From assembly GCA_027064165.1 (NCBI GenBank), contig JAMOQE010000041.1:1-64000 (forward strand): a DNA stretch of 64,000 nucleotides, given 5' to 3'. The notes below the pieces were generated by a model. That model worked only from the letters and a program-made list of their open reading frames with translations. It made no database searches and was not told the origin of the DNA. Positions within the stretch are counted from its first letter, which is position 1. The number at the start of each line of letters is the position of its first letter. The position numbers and the translations under genes are program-made. Positions 29,647-38,049 of this stretch are shown here, one piece after another. This DNA is from Thermodesulfatator sp. (lineage in GTDB: Bacteria; Desulfobacterota; Thermodesulfobacteria; Thermodesulfobacteriales; Thermodesulfobacteriaceae).

Positions 29647-30506
29647 TAAGAGGCCTTGCAAGAGAAGGACACTTCAGGGTGTTTGCAGTTGAGTGTAAAG
29701 AGGTGGTGGAGGAGGTAAGAAAGCTTCAGGGTTTGAGTCCTGTTGCTACTGCGGCTGTAGGCAGGGCACTCGCAGGAGTTGCCATGCTGGCAGTGGATCT
29801 CAAAGAAGGCAAAGTGCTTTTGCAGATCCAGGGAGATGGGCCCTTAAAGGAAATTATTGCCGAGGGAGATGCTAAGGGCAATTTAAGGGCTACTGTGAGA
29901 AATCCCTGGGTAGAGATCCCTCCAGAAAAGGGAAAACTCCCTGTAGGAAAAGCTGTGGGGAAAAGGGGTTATCTCTCAGTAGCAAAGGATCTCGGTTTTA
30001 AAGAGCCTTATCAGGGCTCGGTAAATCTTATTTCAGGAGAAATAGCAGAGGATCTTGCCTATTATCTCACAGTTTCTGAGCAGATACCCTCTGCTGTGTC
30101 CTTAGGAGTGCTTGTGGATACAGATGGGAGCGTCCTTCAGGCAGGGGGCTTTATGGTGCAAAAAATGCCAGATGCCACAGAAGAAGAAGTGATAGAGCTT
30201 GAAGAAAAAATAAAGGCCCTTCCGCCAGTTACCAGGCTTCTCTCCCAGGGCTATAAGCCAGAGGACATGCTAAAAGAAATCTTTCCAGATATAGAGTTTC
30301 TGGAAACAAGGGAGGTAAGGCATCGCTGTCACTGCTCTCTTAAAAGAGTTGAGGAGGCCCTTATTGCCCTTGGGGAAAAGGAGCTTGAGGAGATACTCCG
30401 GGAAGGGAAGCCCCTGGAGATTACCTGCAACTTCTGCAAGAGGACTTACAACATCTCTTTAGAAAACATAAAAAAGCTCCTTGAAGAGGCAAAGAAAAGG
30501 GGGTAA
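29634..30506 (+). CDS. hslO: Hsp33 redox-regulated chaperone
   Basis: QIQGDGPLKEIIAEGDAKGNLRATVRNP; C-terminal CHC...CNFC zinc motif. Confidence 0.95.
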   Translation: MGYVVRGLAREGHFRVFAVECKEVVEEVRKLQGLSPVATAAVGRALAGVAMLAVDLKEGKVLLQIQGDGPLKEIIAEGDAKGNLRATVRNPWVEIPPEKGKLPVGKAVGKRGYLSVAKDLGFKEPYQGSVNLISGEIAEDLAYYLTVSEQIPSAVSLGVLVDTDGSVLQAGGFMVQKMPDATEEEVIELEEKIKALPPVTRLLSQGYKPEDMLKEIFPDIEFLETREVRHRCHCSLKRVEEALIALGEKELEEILREGKPLEITCNFCKRTYNISLENIKKLLEEAKKRG

Positions 30507-30539
30507 ATTTTTTTAAAAACACTACAATTGTGAGGGAAA

Positions 30540-31631
30540 ATGCGGATAGAAACCTATAGAGGTGCTCCTTTTGTGGACAGGGAGGAAGAGATTGAGTTTT
30601 TTGTGGACTGGTTTAATGATGTGCCTCAAAGAGTTCTTTTTGTCTATGGGCCAAAGTCAAGTGGAAAGACGACTGTTATTGAGTATGTAATAGAAAAAAA
30701 GCTCCTTCCAGAAAAAGAGTGGTGGCAAAAGAGCAAGTATTGGGTTAAGTACTTAAACTTAAGAGAGGCACTTATAGCTTCTTATAATAGTTTTCTGGAC
30801 ACATTTTTTATTGCAGATGAGGGAGATGATGTAGAAAGAGAAGCAAGAGTGGGAGTCAATTTGATAGGGCTTAAAGCAGAAGTTCTGGAAAGGGTGAAGA
30901 AAAAACAGGAAAATTTGTTTAAGATTTTTATAAAAGAGATTAAAAAAATAGCAGATAGTGGAAAAAAGCCAATTTTGATAATAGATGAGATACAGAAGCT
31001 CAGAGACATTTATATTCAGAATGGAAACGGCGAAAGGGAATTACTTAAAGAGTTTTTAAACTTTTGCATAAGGCTAACAAAAGAAACCCATTTAAGTCAT
31101 GTTGTAATTCTCACATCAAACACAGTATTTATAGAAAGGATTTACAACGATGCAAAGATGAAGCTTACCTCGGAGTTTATGAAAATAGGGCATTTAACAA
31201 AGGAAAAAGTAGAGGAGTGGCTATTTAAGGAGGGGGTAAAAAGTGAAGATATAGAACTTGTATGGGAATATTTAGGAGGAGCAATTCCTTTGATATTAAA
31301 AATGTTTAGCAAGTTAAGAAAGGGTAAAGATTTAAAAGAATTTTTAGAGAGAGAGAAGTGGCTTGCGTATACAGAGATAAACGAATTTTTAGCGGGCTTT
31401 GATGATGAAGATATAAAGTTTTTTATAAAGGTTTCGGAAGAAATAGTAAAGAATGGATATTTTAATATTGAGGGGATAAAAGAAAGTGAAAGAAAATTTT
31501 TGCAGAAATGGGCAGAAAAAGAAATCCTTTTTTACGATCCCCTTGAGCTTAAAGTAACAGGAAACAGCCGGATTTATGAAAAAGGCTTGGAGCTTTTGCT
31601 TGAAAGAAGGCCTTTTGAGCGAGTTTTTTAA
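30540..31631 (+). CDS. archaeal-type (Arch_ATPase-like) AAA ATPase
   Basis: FVDREEEIEFFVDWF; VYGPKSSGKTTVIEYV Walker A; ILIIDEIQKL Walker B. Confidence 0.85.
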   Translation: MRIETYRGAPFVDREEEIEFFVDWFNDVPQRVLFVYGPKSSGKTTVIEYVIEKKLLPEKEWWQKSKYWVKYLNLREALIASYNSFLDTFFIADEGDDVEREARVGVNLIGLKAEVLERVKKKQENLFKIFIKEIKKIADSGKKPILIIDEIQKLRDIYIQNGNGERELLKEFLNFCIRLTKETHLSHVVILTSNTVFIERIYNDAKMKLTSEFMKIGHLTKEKVEEWLFKEGVKSEDIELVWEYLGGAIPLILKMFSKLRKGKDLKEFLEREKWLAYTEINEFLAGFDDEDIKFFIKVSEEIVKNGYFNIEGIKESERKFLQKWAEKEILFYDPLELKVTGNSRIYEKGLELLLERRPFERVF

Positions 31632-31663
31632 AAATATTAAAAGCTTAAAAAGAGGAGGAAAAG

Positions 31664-32008
31664 ATGGTTGTTCGCCTTGTATTTTGGGTGGCTATTATTC
31701 TGCTTGTGGCTTTTTTTGTGATTTTTAATGTTGAACCAAGGGTTGAAGTGCATGTGCTTCCAGGGAAGAGTATTCAAGATATTCCTCTTGCTCTTGTCAT
31801 AATTATAAGCTTTGTGGCAGGGTTGCTTTCAGGTGTGATTCTTTCCCTTTCTCAGATTATTAAGTATAAGCTTGAAGGTAGAAGATTGAGAAAGGAAAAA
31901 GAAAAGCTTGAAAAAGAACTTCTTTCCACTTATAGAAAAGAGACTGAGAAAAAGGAAACAGCAAGAGGAACAGAAGAGGAAATTTCTGGAGGAGAGCAAT
32001 TAGAGTAG
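31664..32008 (+). CDS. LapA/DUF1049-like membrane protein
   Basis: Two TM helices plus C-terminal coiled coil; FFVIFNVEPRVEVHVLPGKSIQDIPLALVIIISFVAGLLSG. Confidence 0.75.
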   Translation: MVVRLVFWVAIILLVAFFVIFNVEPRVEVHVLPGKSIQDIPLALVIIISFVAGLLSGVILSLSQIIKYKLEGRRLRKEKEKLEKELLSTYRKETEKKETARGTEEEISGGEQLE

Positions 32009-33027
32009 TAAGTTTATTTTCTCTGCTTAAAGAAGGGGTTGAGAAAGGGGTTTTCCCTGGTGCTGTAGCAGGGATCAGTACTCCTAAGGGCCGTTTTGTC
32101 GTAGCCTGCGGGTACCGTTCCTATATCCCCTGGCCTGAACCAATGGAAGATGCGGATATTTTTGATCTTGCCTCCCTTACAAAACCCCTTGCCTTAGTAT
32201 TAACCTATATTTATTTTGCTTCAACTCAAGGTTTTGACCTTACTCAACCTCTTAAAGAATTTATCCCTGTCTCAAATGAGCTTGCTGAAATTCCAGTCTA
32301 TCGCCTTTTTAATCACACAGCAGGCTTAAAGGCGTGGCACCCTTTTTTTGAAAAAAGGCCCCTTACCCTTGAGAAATTGATTAAAGAAGCTCTTTTACTT
32401 CCCCTTGAATACTCTCCTGGTAGCAGAAGTCTTTATTCAGATCTGGGCTACTTTTTGCTCACTTACATTTTTGAAAAGCACTTTGGCCTTTCTTTTTATG
32501 AGGGGTTTCTTGAGATGAGAAAAGAGCTTCCCCTTTCCTCAAAGGCATTTTTTGATTTTCTTCCCCTAAGCAAAGTGGATGAAGAGAGACTTGTGCCCAC
32601 CTCTGTTTGCCCCTGGGAAAAGAAGATTTTAAGAGGGGTTGTGGAGGATGAAAATACAAGGGCACTTGGAGGCATCTCTGGCGTGGCAGGGCTTTTTGCC
32701 AATGTCCAGGCCCTTCTTGATGTGCTTGAGTTCCTTGTAGAGCTTTATCACCAGGATGTAGGTCCTTTCTCTTCAGGCATATTCAGGAAGTTTGTTAATC
32801 ACAGGGAGGAATGCTCTGAATTTGCTTTGGGATTTATGCTTTACGATGGAAATCCTTCTATGGTAAGACATACAGGCTTTACAGGCACCTCTTTTCTGGT
32901 AGATCTTGCAAAGGGAAATATTGCGGTTTTACTTACCAATAGAGTGCATCCCCACAGGAACAACTTGAAAATTAAAGGATTTCGCAAAGAATTTCACAAG
33001 CTCGTAGAGGAGGTGTTTTTCCAATGA
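31999..33027 (+). CDS. class C beta-lactamase-like serine hydrolase, probable ATT start
   Basis: Frame upstream of the listed ATG encodes VSLFSLLKEGVEKGVFPGAVAGISTPKGRFVVACGYRS; SLTK catalytic motif; SD GGAGGAG before ATT at 31999. Confidence 0.75.
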   Translation: MRVVSLFSLLKEGVEKGVFPGAVAGISTPKGRFVVACGYRSYIPWPEPMEDADIFDLASLTKPLALVLTYIYFASTQGFDLTQPLKEFIPVSNELAEIPVYRLFNHTAGLKAWHPFFEKRPLTLEKLIKEALLLPLEYSPGSRSLYSDLGYFLLTYIFEKHFGLSFYEGFLEMRKELPLSSKAFFDFLPLSKVDEERLVPTSVCPWEKKILRGVVEDENTRALGGISGVAGLFANVQALLDVLEFLVELYHQDVGPFSSGIFRKFVNHREECSEFALGFMLYDGNPSMVRHTGFTGTSFLVDLAKGNIAVLLTNRVHPHRNNLKIKGFRKEFHKLVEEVFFQ

Positions 33028-33890
33028 AGGTGCATCTTGACTGCATACCCTGTTTTTTAAGGCAGGCAATTTTTGCTTCTGGTGATGCCCCTGAAGCCCT
33101 TAAAGAGGAGATGCTTAGAGATGTAATGAGGCTTCTTCTTGAGCTTGACTGGGGGCTTAGCCCTGATGAGCTTGCAAACAGGGTGCATGCCCTGGTGAGA
33201 AAAAAGCTTGGTAACCCTGATCCTTACTATGAAGTAAAGAAAAGGAGCAATAAACTTGCCCTGAGGCTTTATCCTTGGCTTAAAAAAGAGGTGGAAAAGG
33301 GAAAAACTCCTGAGGAAAGGCTCTTTCTTTCTGCAAAGCTTGCCCTTGCAGGGAATATTATAGACTTTGGCCCTGCAACTGAATTTGATGTGGAAAAGAC
33401 AGTAAAAGAAGTACTGGCAAAAAATCCAGCCATAAATCACTTTGAGCTTCTCAGGGAAAAGGTGGCTCAGGCTGATAGGCTTCTTTACTTTGCAGACAAT
33501 GCAGGAGAGGTGCTATTTGACAGAATTTTTATAGAGGAGATGCTTTCCTATCGTGGAAAGCCCTTTGATGAGATAAATTTTGTAGTAAAAGGAGGTCCTA
33601 TTTTAAACGATGCCATGCTTGAAGATGCCCTTGAAGTGGGGCTTGACTCTATTCCCAATATTACCTTTTCAAAACTGGGGAATGGAGAGCCTGGCACAGG
33701 CCCTGCAAGACGCTCTCCTGAAGTAAAAAAATTTATTGAGAGCTATCCTCTGGTAATTTCAAAAGGACAGGGCAACTTTGAGGGTTTTAGTGAATACACC
33801 GGGCTTTTTTTCATGTTCATTGTTAAGTGCAAGGTGGTAGCTGGGAGAATTGGCGTAAGTGTTTACGAGACAGTTATAAAATATCAATAA
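33024..33890 (+). CDS. DUF89/ARMT1-like damage-control phosphatase family protein
   Basis: CIPCFLRQA; LLYFADNAGEVLFDRIFIEEM; VVKGGPILNDAMLEDA. Confidence 0.9.
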   Translation: MKVHLDCIPCFLRQAIFASGDAPEALKEEMLRDVMRLLLELDWGLSPDELANRVHALVRKKLGNPDPYYEVKKRSNKLALRLYPWLKKEVEKGKTPEERLFLSAKLALAGNIIDFGPATEFDVEKTVKEVLAKNPAINHFELLREKVAQADRLLYFADNAGEVLFDRIFIEEMLSYRGKPFDEINFVVKGGPILNDAMLEDALEVGLDSIPNITFSKLGNGEPGTGPARRSPEVKKFIESYPLVISKGQGNFEGFSEYTGLFFMFIVKCKVVAGRIGVSVYETVIKYQ

Positions 33891-34699
33891 TTACTGAGCT
33901 CAAGGCTTCTTTTATAGGCCCTTTCAATTGCTTCCATAATGCTTCCTGAGAAGCCCTTTTCGTAAAGGGCTTTAAGGGCTGCTATGGTTGTGCCTCCGGG
34001 GGAAGTGACCATGGCCTTTACCTGGTAGGGATCCTTTTTTTCTTTAAGAAGCTTTGCTGTGCCCAGAACAGTTTGTATGGCAAGTTTTTCAGCTAAAGGC
34101 CTTGGAAGCCCAACTTTTACTCCTCCGTCAATCAGGGCTTCAACAAAAAGGGCAACATAAGCTGGCCCGCTTCCTGAAAGGGCAGTTACCGCATCTATAA
34201 GCTCTTCTTTCACCACTACAGCTTCTCCCACAGAAGAAAAAAGCTTTAAAGCAAAATCAAGCTCTTTTTCCGTGGCATAGGAATTTTTACAAAGAGCACT
34301 CATACTCTCAAGCACAAGGGCACAGGTATTTGGCATTACCCTTATTAATTTTGTGCCCTCAGGTAAAAACTTTTCGTAAAAACTGATTGGAAGGCCTGCA
34401 GCAATAGTAATAACAAGGTGCCTTGTTGGAGAAACCTCATTTTTTATTTCTTCAAGCACCTCTACCATAACCTGAGGCTTTACCGCAAGTAAAATAACCT
34501 TTTTTTCTTTTACCACCTCAATGTTTGAGGAAGTGGTTTTTATTTTATAAGAGTTTACTAAATAATCCCTTCGTGCTTTAAGAGGCTCAGAGACAAGAAT
34601 GTTTTCTGGAAAAAAAAGTTTTTTTCCTAAAAAGCCCTTTATAAGGGCTTCGGCCATCTGTCCGCCACCAATTATTCCAATTCCTGCAATTTTTTCCAT
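33884..34699 (-). CDS. proC: pyrroline-5-carboxylate reductase
   Basis: GIIGGGQMAEALIKGF; VMPNTCALV; ALSGSGPAYVALFVEALIDGGV; MVTSPGGTT. Confidence 0.96.
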   Translation of the reverse strand: MEKIAGIGIIGGGQMAEALIKGFLGKKLFFPENILVSEPLKARRDYLVNSYKIKTTSSNIEVVKEKKVILLAVKPQVMVEVLEEIKNEVSPTRHLVITIAAGLPISFYEKFLPEGTKLIRVMPNTCALVLESMSALCKNSYATEKELDFALKLFSSVGEAVVVKEELIDAVTALSGSGPAYVALFVEALIDGGVKVGLPRPLAEKLAIQTVLGTAKLLKEKKDPYQVKAMVTSPGGTTIAALKALYEKGFSGSIMEAIERAYKRSLELSNY

Positions 34700-34858
34700 T
34701 TTTACCTCCAAAAGATATCCAGAGATGTATATATAATCAATTATGCTATAGTTAATATTCCTGAAAAAAACCTTTTTTCCGATTGGAAAATTTATTCTAA
34801 AACTTTTTCAGAATTTTTCAAATTTCTTCTGCTAATTCAAATCTTTGTGCAGGGTCTC

Positions 34859-34886
34859 TTGACAAATTTAAAAAGGTGTTTACTAT
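34859..34886 (+). promoter_or_regulatory. promoter of the DUF5320/NifX/Mrp cluster
   Basis: TTGACA, 16-nt spacer, TACTAT. Confidence 0.65.
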
Positions 34887-34890
34887 TTAA

Positions 34891-34907
34891 TTGAAAATGA
34901 TTTTCAA
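34891..34907 (+). promoter_or_regulatory. Fur-box-like operator
   Basis: TTGAAAATGATTTTCAA, perfect inverted repeat with single-base centre, immediately after the -10. Confidence 0.65.
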
Positions 34908-34931
34908 AAAATAAAAAAGGAGGTGATGACT

Positions 34932-35183
34932 ATGCCCTGGTTTGGTCCAGGGTTTGGCTGGGGGAGAGGAAGAGGCTGGAGATGGTGCTGGTGGTTTGGA
35001 TTCCCCGGTAGAGGTTGGGGGTGGAAATGGTGGTGGCTTGCAGAGACATCTGGGAAGTCATTTGAGGAGCTGGAAGCTACATGGCTGAAGGCTCAGGCAG
35101 AGTATTTAAAAAGATACCTTGACTTTGTGGAAAAAAGGCTTTCTGCTATAGAAGCTAATAAATCTGGAGAAGAAAAAGCATAA
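34932..35183 (+). CDS. Gly/Trp/Arg-rich small protein (DUF5320-like)
   Basis: MPWFGPGFGWGRGRGWRWCWWFGFPGRGWGWKWWW + C-terminal coiled coil; SD AGGAGGTGA. Confidence 0.75.
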   Translation: MPWFGPGFGWGRGRGWRWCWWFGFPGRGWGWKWWWLAETSGKSFEELEATWLKAQAEYLKRYLDFVEKRLSAIEANKSGEEKA

Positions 35184-35198
35184 AAGGAGGTGATAAAT

Positions 35199-35426
35199 AT
35201 GCCCTGGGGAGACGGAACAGGTCCTTTAGGGATGGGGCCTATGACAGGAAGGGCCTTAGGATATTGTGCAGGTTTTAATAGCCCTGGTTTTGTAAAAGGT
35301 CCTGGCTTTGGTTGGGGTAGAGGCTGGGGAAGAGGCTTTGGTTGGGGAAGAGGAAGAGGCTGGAGATGGTTTAGAGGTAGAGCTTTCTGGGGTGGTTTTA
35401 GATTTAGAGGCGGTTGGGGCTGGTAA
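35199..35426 (+). CDS. DUF5320-like small protein
   Basis: MPWGDGTGPLGMGPMTGRALGYCAGFNSPGF + GWGRG repeats. Confidence 0.8.
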   Translation: MPWGDGTGPLGMGPMTGRALGYCAGFNSPGFVKGPGFGWGRGWGRGFGWGRGRGWRWFRGRAFWGGFRFRGGWGW

Positions 35427-35476
35427 TCTTCAAAAAATAAAATAAAATACAGATAGAAAAAAGGAGGTGAAAAGTT

Positions 35477-35800
35477 ATGCCTTGGGGAGATGGAACAGGT
35501 CCTTTAGGAATGGGGCCAAGAACAGGAAGAGGCTTAGGATATTGTTCTGGTTTTGAGGAGCCAGGATTTGTAAAACCTGGTGGCTGGGGAAGAGGCTTTG
35601 GTTGGGGTCGTGGTAGAGGCTGGAGATGGTGGGGCAGAGGCTTTGGCTGGGGATGGAGAAGGTTCTGGGGATGGAGTGGTGCAGCTCCTGAACTGGCTTT
35701 GTCCCCTGAAGATGAAGCCCAGCTTCTTAAAGAAGAGGCAGAATTTCTTAAAAGGCGCTTAGAAGCTGTTGAAAAAAGACTTTCTGAAATTGAAAAATAG
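35477..35800 (+). CDS. DUF5320-like small protein with C-terminal coiled coil
   Basis: MPWGDGTGPLGMGPRTGRGLGYCSGFEEPGF + GWGRGRGWRW repeats + EEAEFLKRRLEAVEKRLSEIE. Confidence 0.82.
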   Translation: MPWGDGTGPLGMGPRTGRGLGYCSGFEEPGFVKPGGWGRGFGWGRGRGWRWWGRGFGWGWRRFWGWSGAAPELALSPEDEAQLLKEEAEFLKRRLEAVEKRLSEIEK

Positions 35801-35812
35801 GGGGAAAGAAAG

Positions 35813-36178
35813 ATGCGCGTGGCTATAGCTTATGAGGATGGATATGTAGCCCAGCACTTTGGAAGGTGTCCTGCATTTTTAATTTTGGATATTGAGAATG
35901 GACAGGTGGTAAATCAAGCCCTTTTAGAAAATCCTGGGTATGCGGGGCACCAGCCTGGTATGGTGCCTGCCTTTCTGCAGAGTCAAAATGTAGATGTAAT
36001 TATTGCAGGAGGAATGGGGCCTCGTGCCCAGATGATGCTTGAACAGAGTGGAATAAGGGTAATTTTAGGAGTGACAGGAAGGGTGGAAGATGTAGTTGCA
36101 GCCCTTATAAATGGTACATTGCGGGGAGGAGAAAGCTTATGTGACCATCCTCACGGTCATTCCTGCGGTCATCATTAA
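35813..36178 (+). CDS. NifX/NifB-C (dinitrogenase iron-molybdenum cofactor biosynthesis) family protein, His-rich tail
   Basis: VAIAYEDGYVAQHFGRCPAFLILDIENG; DVIIAGGMGPRAQMMLEQSGIRVI; tail CDHPHGHSCGHH. Confidence 0.85.
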   Translation: MRVAIAYEDGYVAQHFGRCPAFLILDIENGQVVNQALLENPGYAGHQPGMVPAFLQSQNVDVIIAGGMGPRAQMMLEQSGIRVILGVTGRVEDVVAALINGTLRGGESLCDHPHGHSCGHH

Positions 36179-36196
36179 AAGTAAAAGGAGGAAGTC

Positions 36197-36499
36197 ATGA
36201 AAGTTTGTGTTACTGCACAGGAGAAGGATCTGAATGCACAGGTGGATCCCAGATTTGGAAGGTGTCAGTATTTTATTTTTGTGGATACAGATAATCCTGA
36301 AAATTTTGAAGCGGTAGAAAATCCCTATAAAGATGCTCCTGGGGGAGCAGGAGTACAATCTGCTCAATTTGTAGCTAACAAAGGTGTAAAAAAAGTTTAT
36401 ACGGGAAATGTAGGTCCTGGTGCAAGGCAAGTTCTTGAGTCTGCGGGGATAGAAGTGGTTACTGTAAGCGGGACCGTAAAAGAGGTAATAGGTGCATAA
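36197..36499 (+). CDS. NifX/NifB-C family protein
   Basis: KVCVTAQEKDLNAQVDPRFGRCQYFIFVDTDN; VYTGNVGPGARQVLESAGIEVV. Confidence 0.87.
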   Translation: MKVCVTAQEKDLNAQVDPRFGRCQYFIFVDTDNPENFEAVENPYKDAPGGAGVQSAQFVANKGVKKVYTGNVGPGARQVLESAGIEVVTVSGTVKEVIGA

Positions 36500-36511
36500 G
36501 AGGAGGAAATT

Positions 36512-37327
36512 ATGGGAGAAGCAGGGAAAGGAAACGAACAGGAGAGGGAAAAGCCACTTCAAACTGTTCGGAAAAAATTGATAGTGCTTTCCGGTAAAGG
36601 AGGGGTAGGGAAAAGTACTGTTTCAGTCAATCTTGCTGTGGCTCTTGGTTTAAAGGGCTTTAAAGTTGGACTTCTTGACATAGATATTCATGGTCCAAAT
36701 ATTCCTAAAATGCTTGGACTTGATGGAATAAGGCCCCCTATTGTGGAAAACCGGATGTATCCTGTGGGATACGCTGACAAGATAAAAGTAATGTCTATGG
36801 GTTTTTTGCTTCCTGATGAAAGTCAGGCAGTAGCCTGGCGAGGACCTCTCAAGCACAAAATGATTCAGGAGTTTCTTTACAATGTGGAATGGGGGGAGCT
36901 TGATGTCCTGGTGATTGATTCACCTCCAGGCACAGGGGATGAAATCCTTTCCATTTATGCTTTGCTTGAGGATACCCTTAATGGTGCAGTAATAGTGGGT
37001 ACTCCTCAAAAAGTGGCTTTAAGCGATGTGAAAAAGTCTATAACTTTTTGTAAGCATACAGGTATTCCAATAGTGGGTGTTATTGAAAATATGAGCGGTT
37101 TGGTATGTCCCAAGTGTGGTGAAGTGATAGATGTTTTCCAAAGTGGTGGGGCAGAGAAAATGGCAGAGGAGATGGGAGTGCCTTTTCTGGGGAAAATTCC
37201 TATGGATCCCACGGTAAGCAGGGGAGGAGATGCAGGAAAGCCCGTTGTGCTGGAAAATCCGGATAGTAAACCTGCTCAGGCATTTTTTGATATAGTGGAG
37301 AAGATAAAACAAACTTTGGGGCTTTAA
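36512..37327 (+). CDS. Mrp/NBP35 family P-loop Fe-S carrier ATPase
   Basis: VLSGKGGVGKSTVSVNLAVAL; DIDIHGPNIPKMLG; IENMSGLVCPKCGEVIDVF. Confidence 0.95.
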   Translation: MGEAGKGNEQEREKPLQTVRKKLIVLSGKGGVGKSTVSVNLAVALGLKGFKVGLLDIDIHGPNIPKMLGLDGIRPPIVENRMYPVGYADKIKVMSMGFLLPDESQAVAWRGPLKHKMIQEFLYNVEWGELDVLVIDSPPGTGDEILSIYALLEDTLNGAVIVGTPQKVALSDVKKSITFCKHTGIPIVGVIENMSGLVCPKCGEVIDVFQSGGAEKMAEEMGVPFLGKIPMDPTVSRGGDAGKPVVLENPDSKPAQAFFDIVEKIKQTLGL

Positions 37328-37329
37328 AG

Positions 37330-38049
37330 GTGTGTAAGGTTACTATAGTTTTTGACAATTATTCTACTTCTCCTGGGCTTGGGGCCTCTTGGGGGTATGC
37401 GGCTATTATAGAATTTAAAAATAGAAAATTTCTCTTTGATACCGGGGGAGAGGCAGAAATTTTACAAAAAAATTTAAAGGCTCTTGGAGAATCTTTGAAG
37501 GATGTAGAAGCGATTATTCTTTCCCATAATCACTGGGATCATACAGGAGGCCTTTCCTGGGTAGTTTCTCAGCTTAAAAATCCCGTGGTTTATGCAGGTG
37601 AATCTTATGTAAATGAGCTTAAGAAAGACTTCCACGAAATAAGGCCTCATCCTGTAGGAAAACAGCCTGTTAAAATTTTAGATGGACTTTATTTAACTGA
37701 GGAAATGGAGGGGCCTGTAAAAGAAGTTTCTCTTTTTCTGGAAAGTCAAAAAGGGATTGTGATTATCACAGGTTGTGCTCATCCTGGAGCGGTTAATATA
37801 GTAAAAAGGGTGAAAGAGCTTACAGGAGAAGCGCCTTTTTTGCTCCTTGGGGGGATTCATCTTTATAGGGCTTCTAAGCACGAGATCAAAAGAGTGGATG
37901 AGGAGCTAAAGGCACTTGGAGTAAAATATCTGGGAGTTTCCCATTGTACCGGAGAAGAGGCTATTTCTTACTTTGAAAGCTCATGGGGTGAAAGATTTTT
38001 GAAAGTTGGTGTGGGGAGTGTTATAAACATAAAGGAGGGAGTTATTTGA
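37330..38049 (+). CDS. MBL-fold metallohydrolase
   Basis: LSHNHWDHTGGL; ITGCAHPGAVNIV; GGIHLYRAS. Confidence 0.9.
   Translation: MCKVTIVFDNYSTSPGLGASWGYAAIIEFKNRKFLFDTGGEAEILQKNLKALGESLKDVEAIILSHNHWDHTGGLSWVVSQLKNPVVYAGESYVNELKKDFHEIRPHPVGKQPVKILDGLYLTEEMEGPVKEVSLFLESQKGIVIITGCAHPGAVNIVKRVKELTGEAPFLLLGGIHLYRASKHEIKRVDEELKALGVKYLGVSHCTGEEAISYFESSWGERFLKVGVGSVINIKEGVI

Noticed and set aside
35199-35762. CRISPR-like or simple-repeat array in the GGxTGGGGAAGAGG-rich region
   Set aside because: Repeats are codon repeats for GWGRG within ORFs; no regular spacers or palindromic direct repeats.
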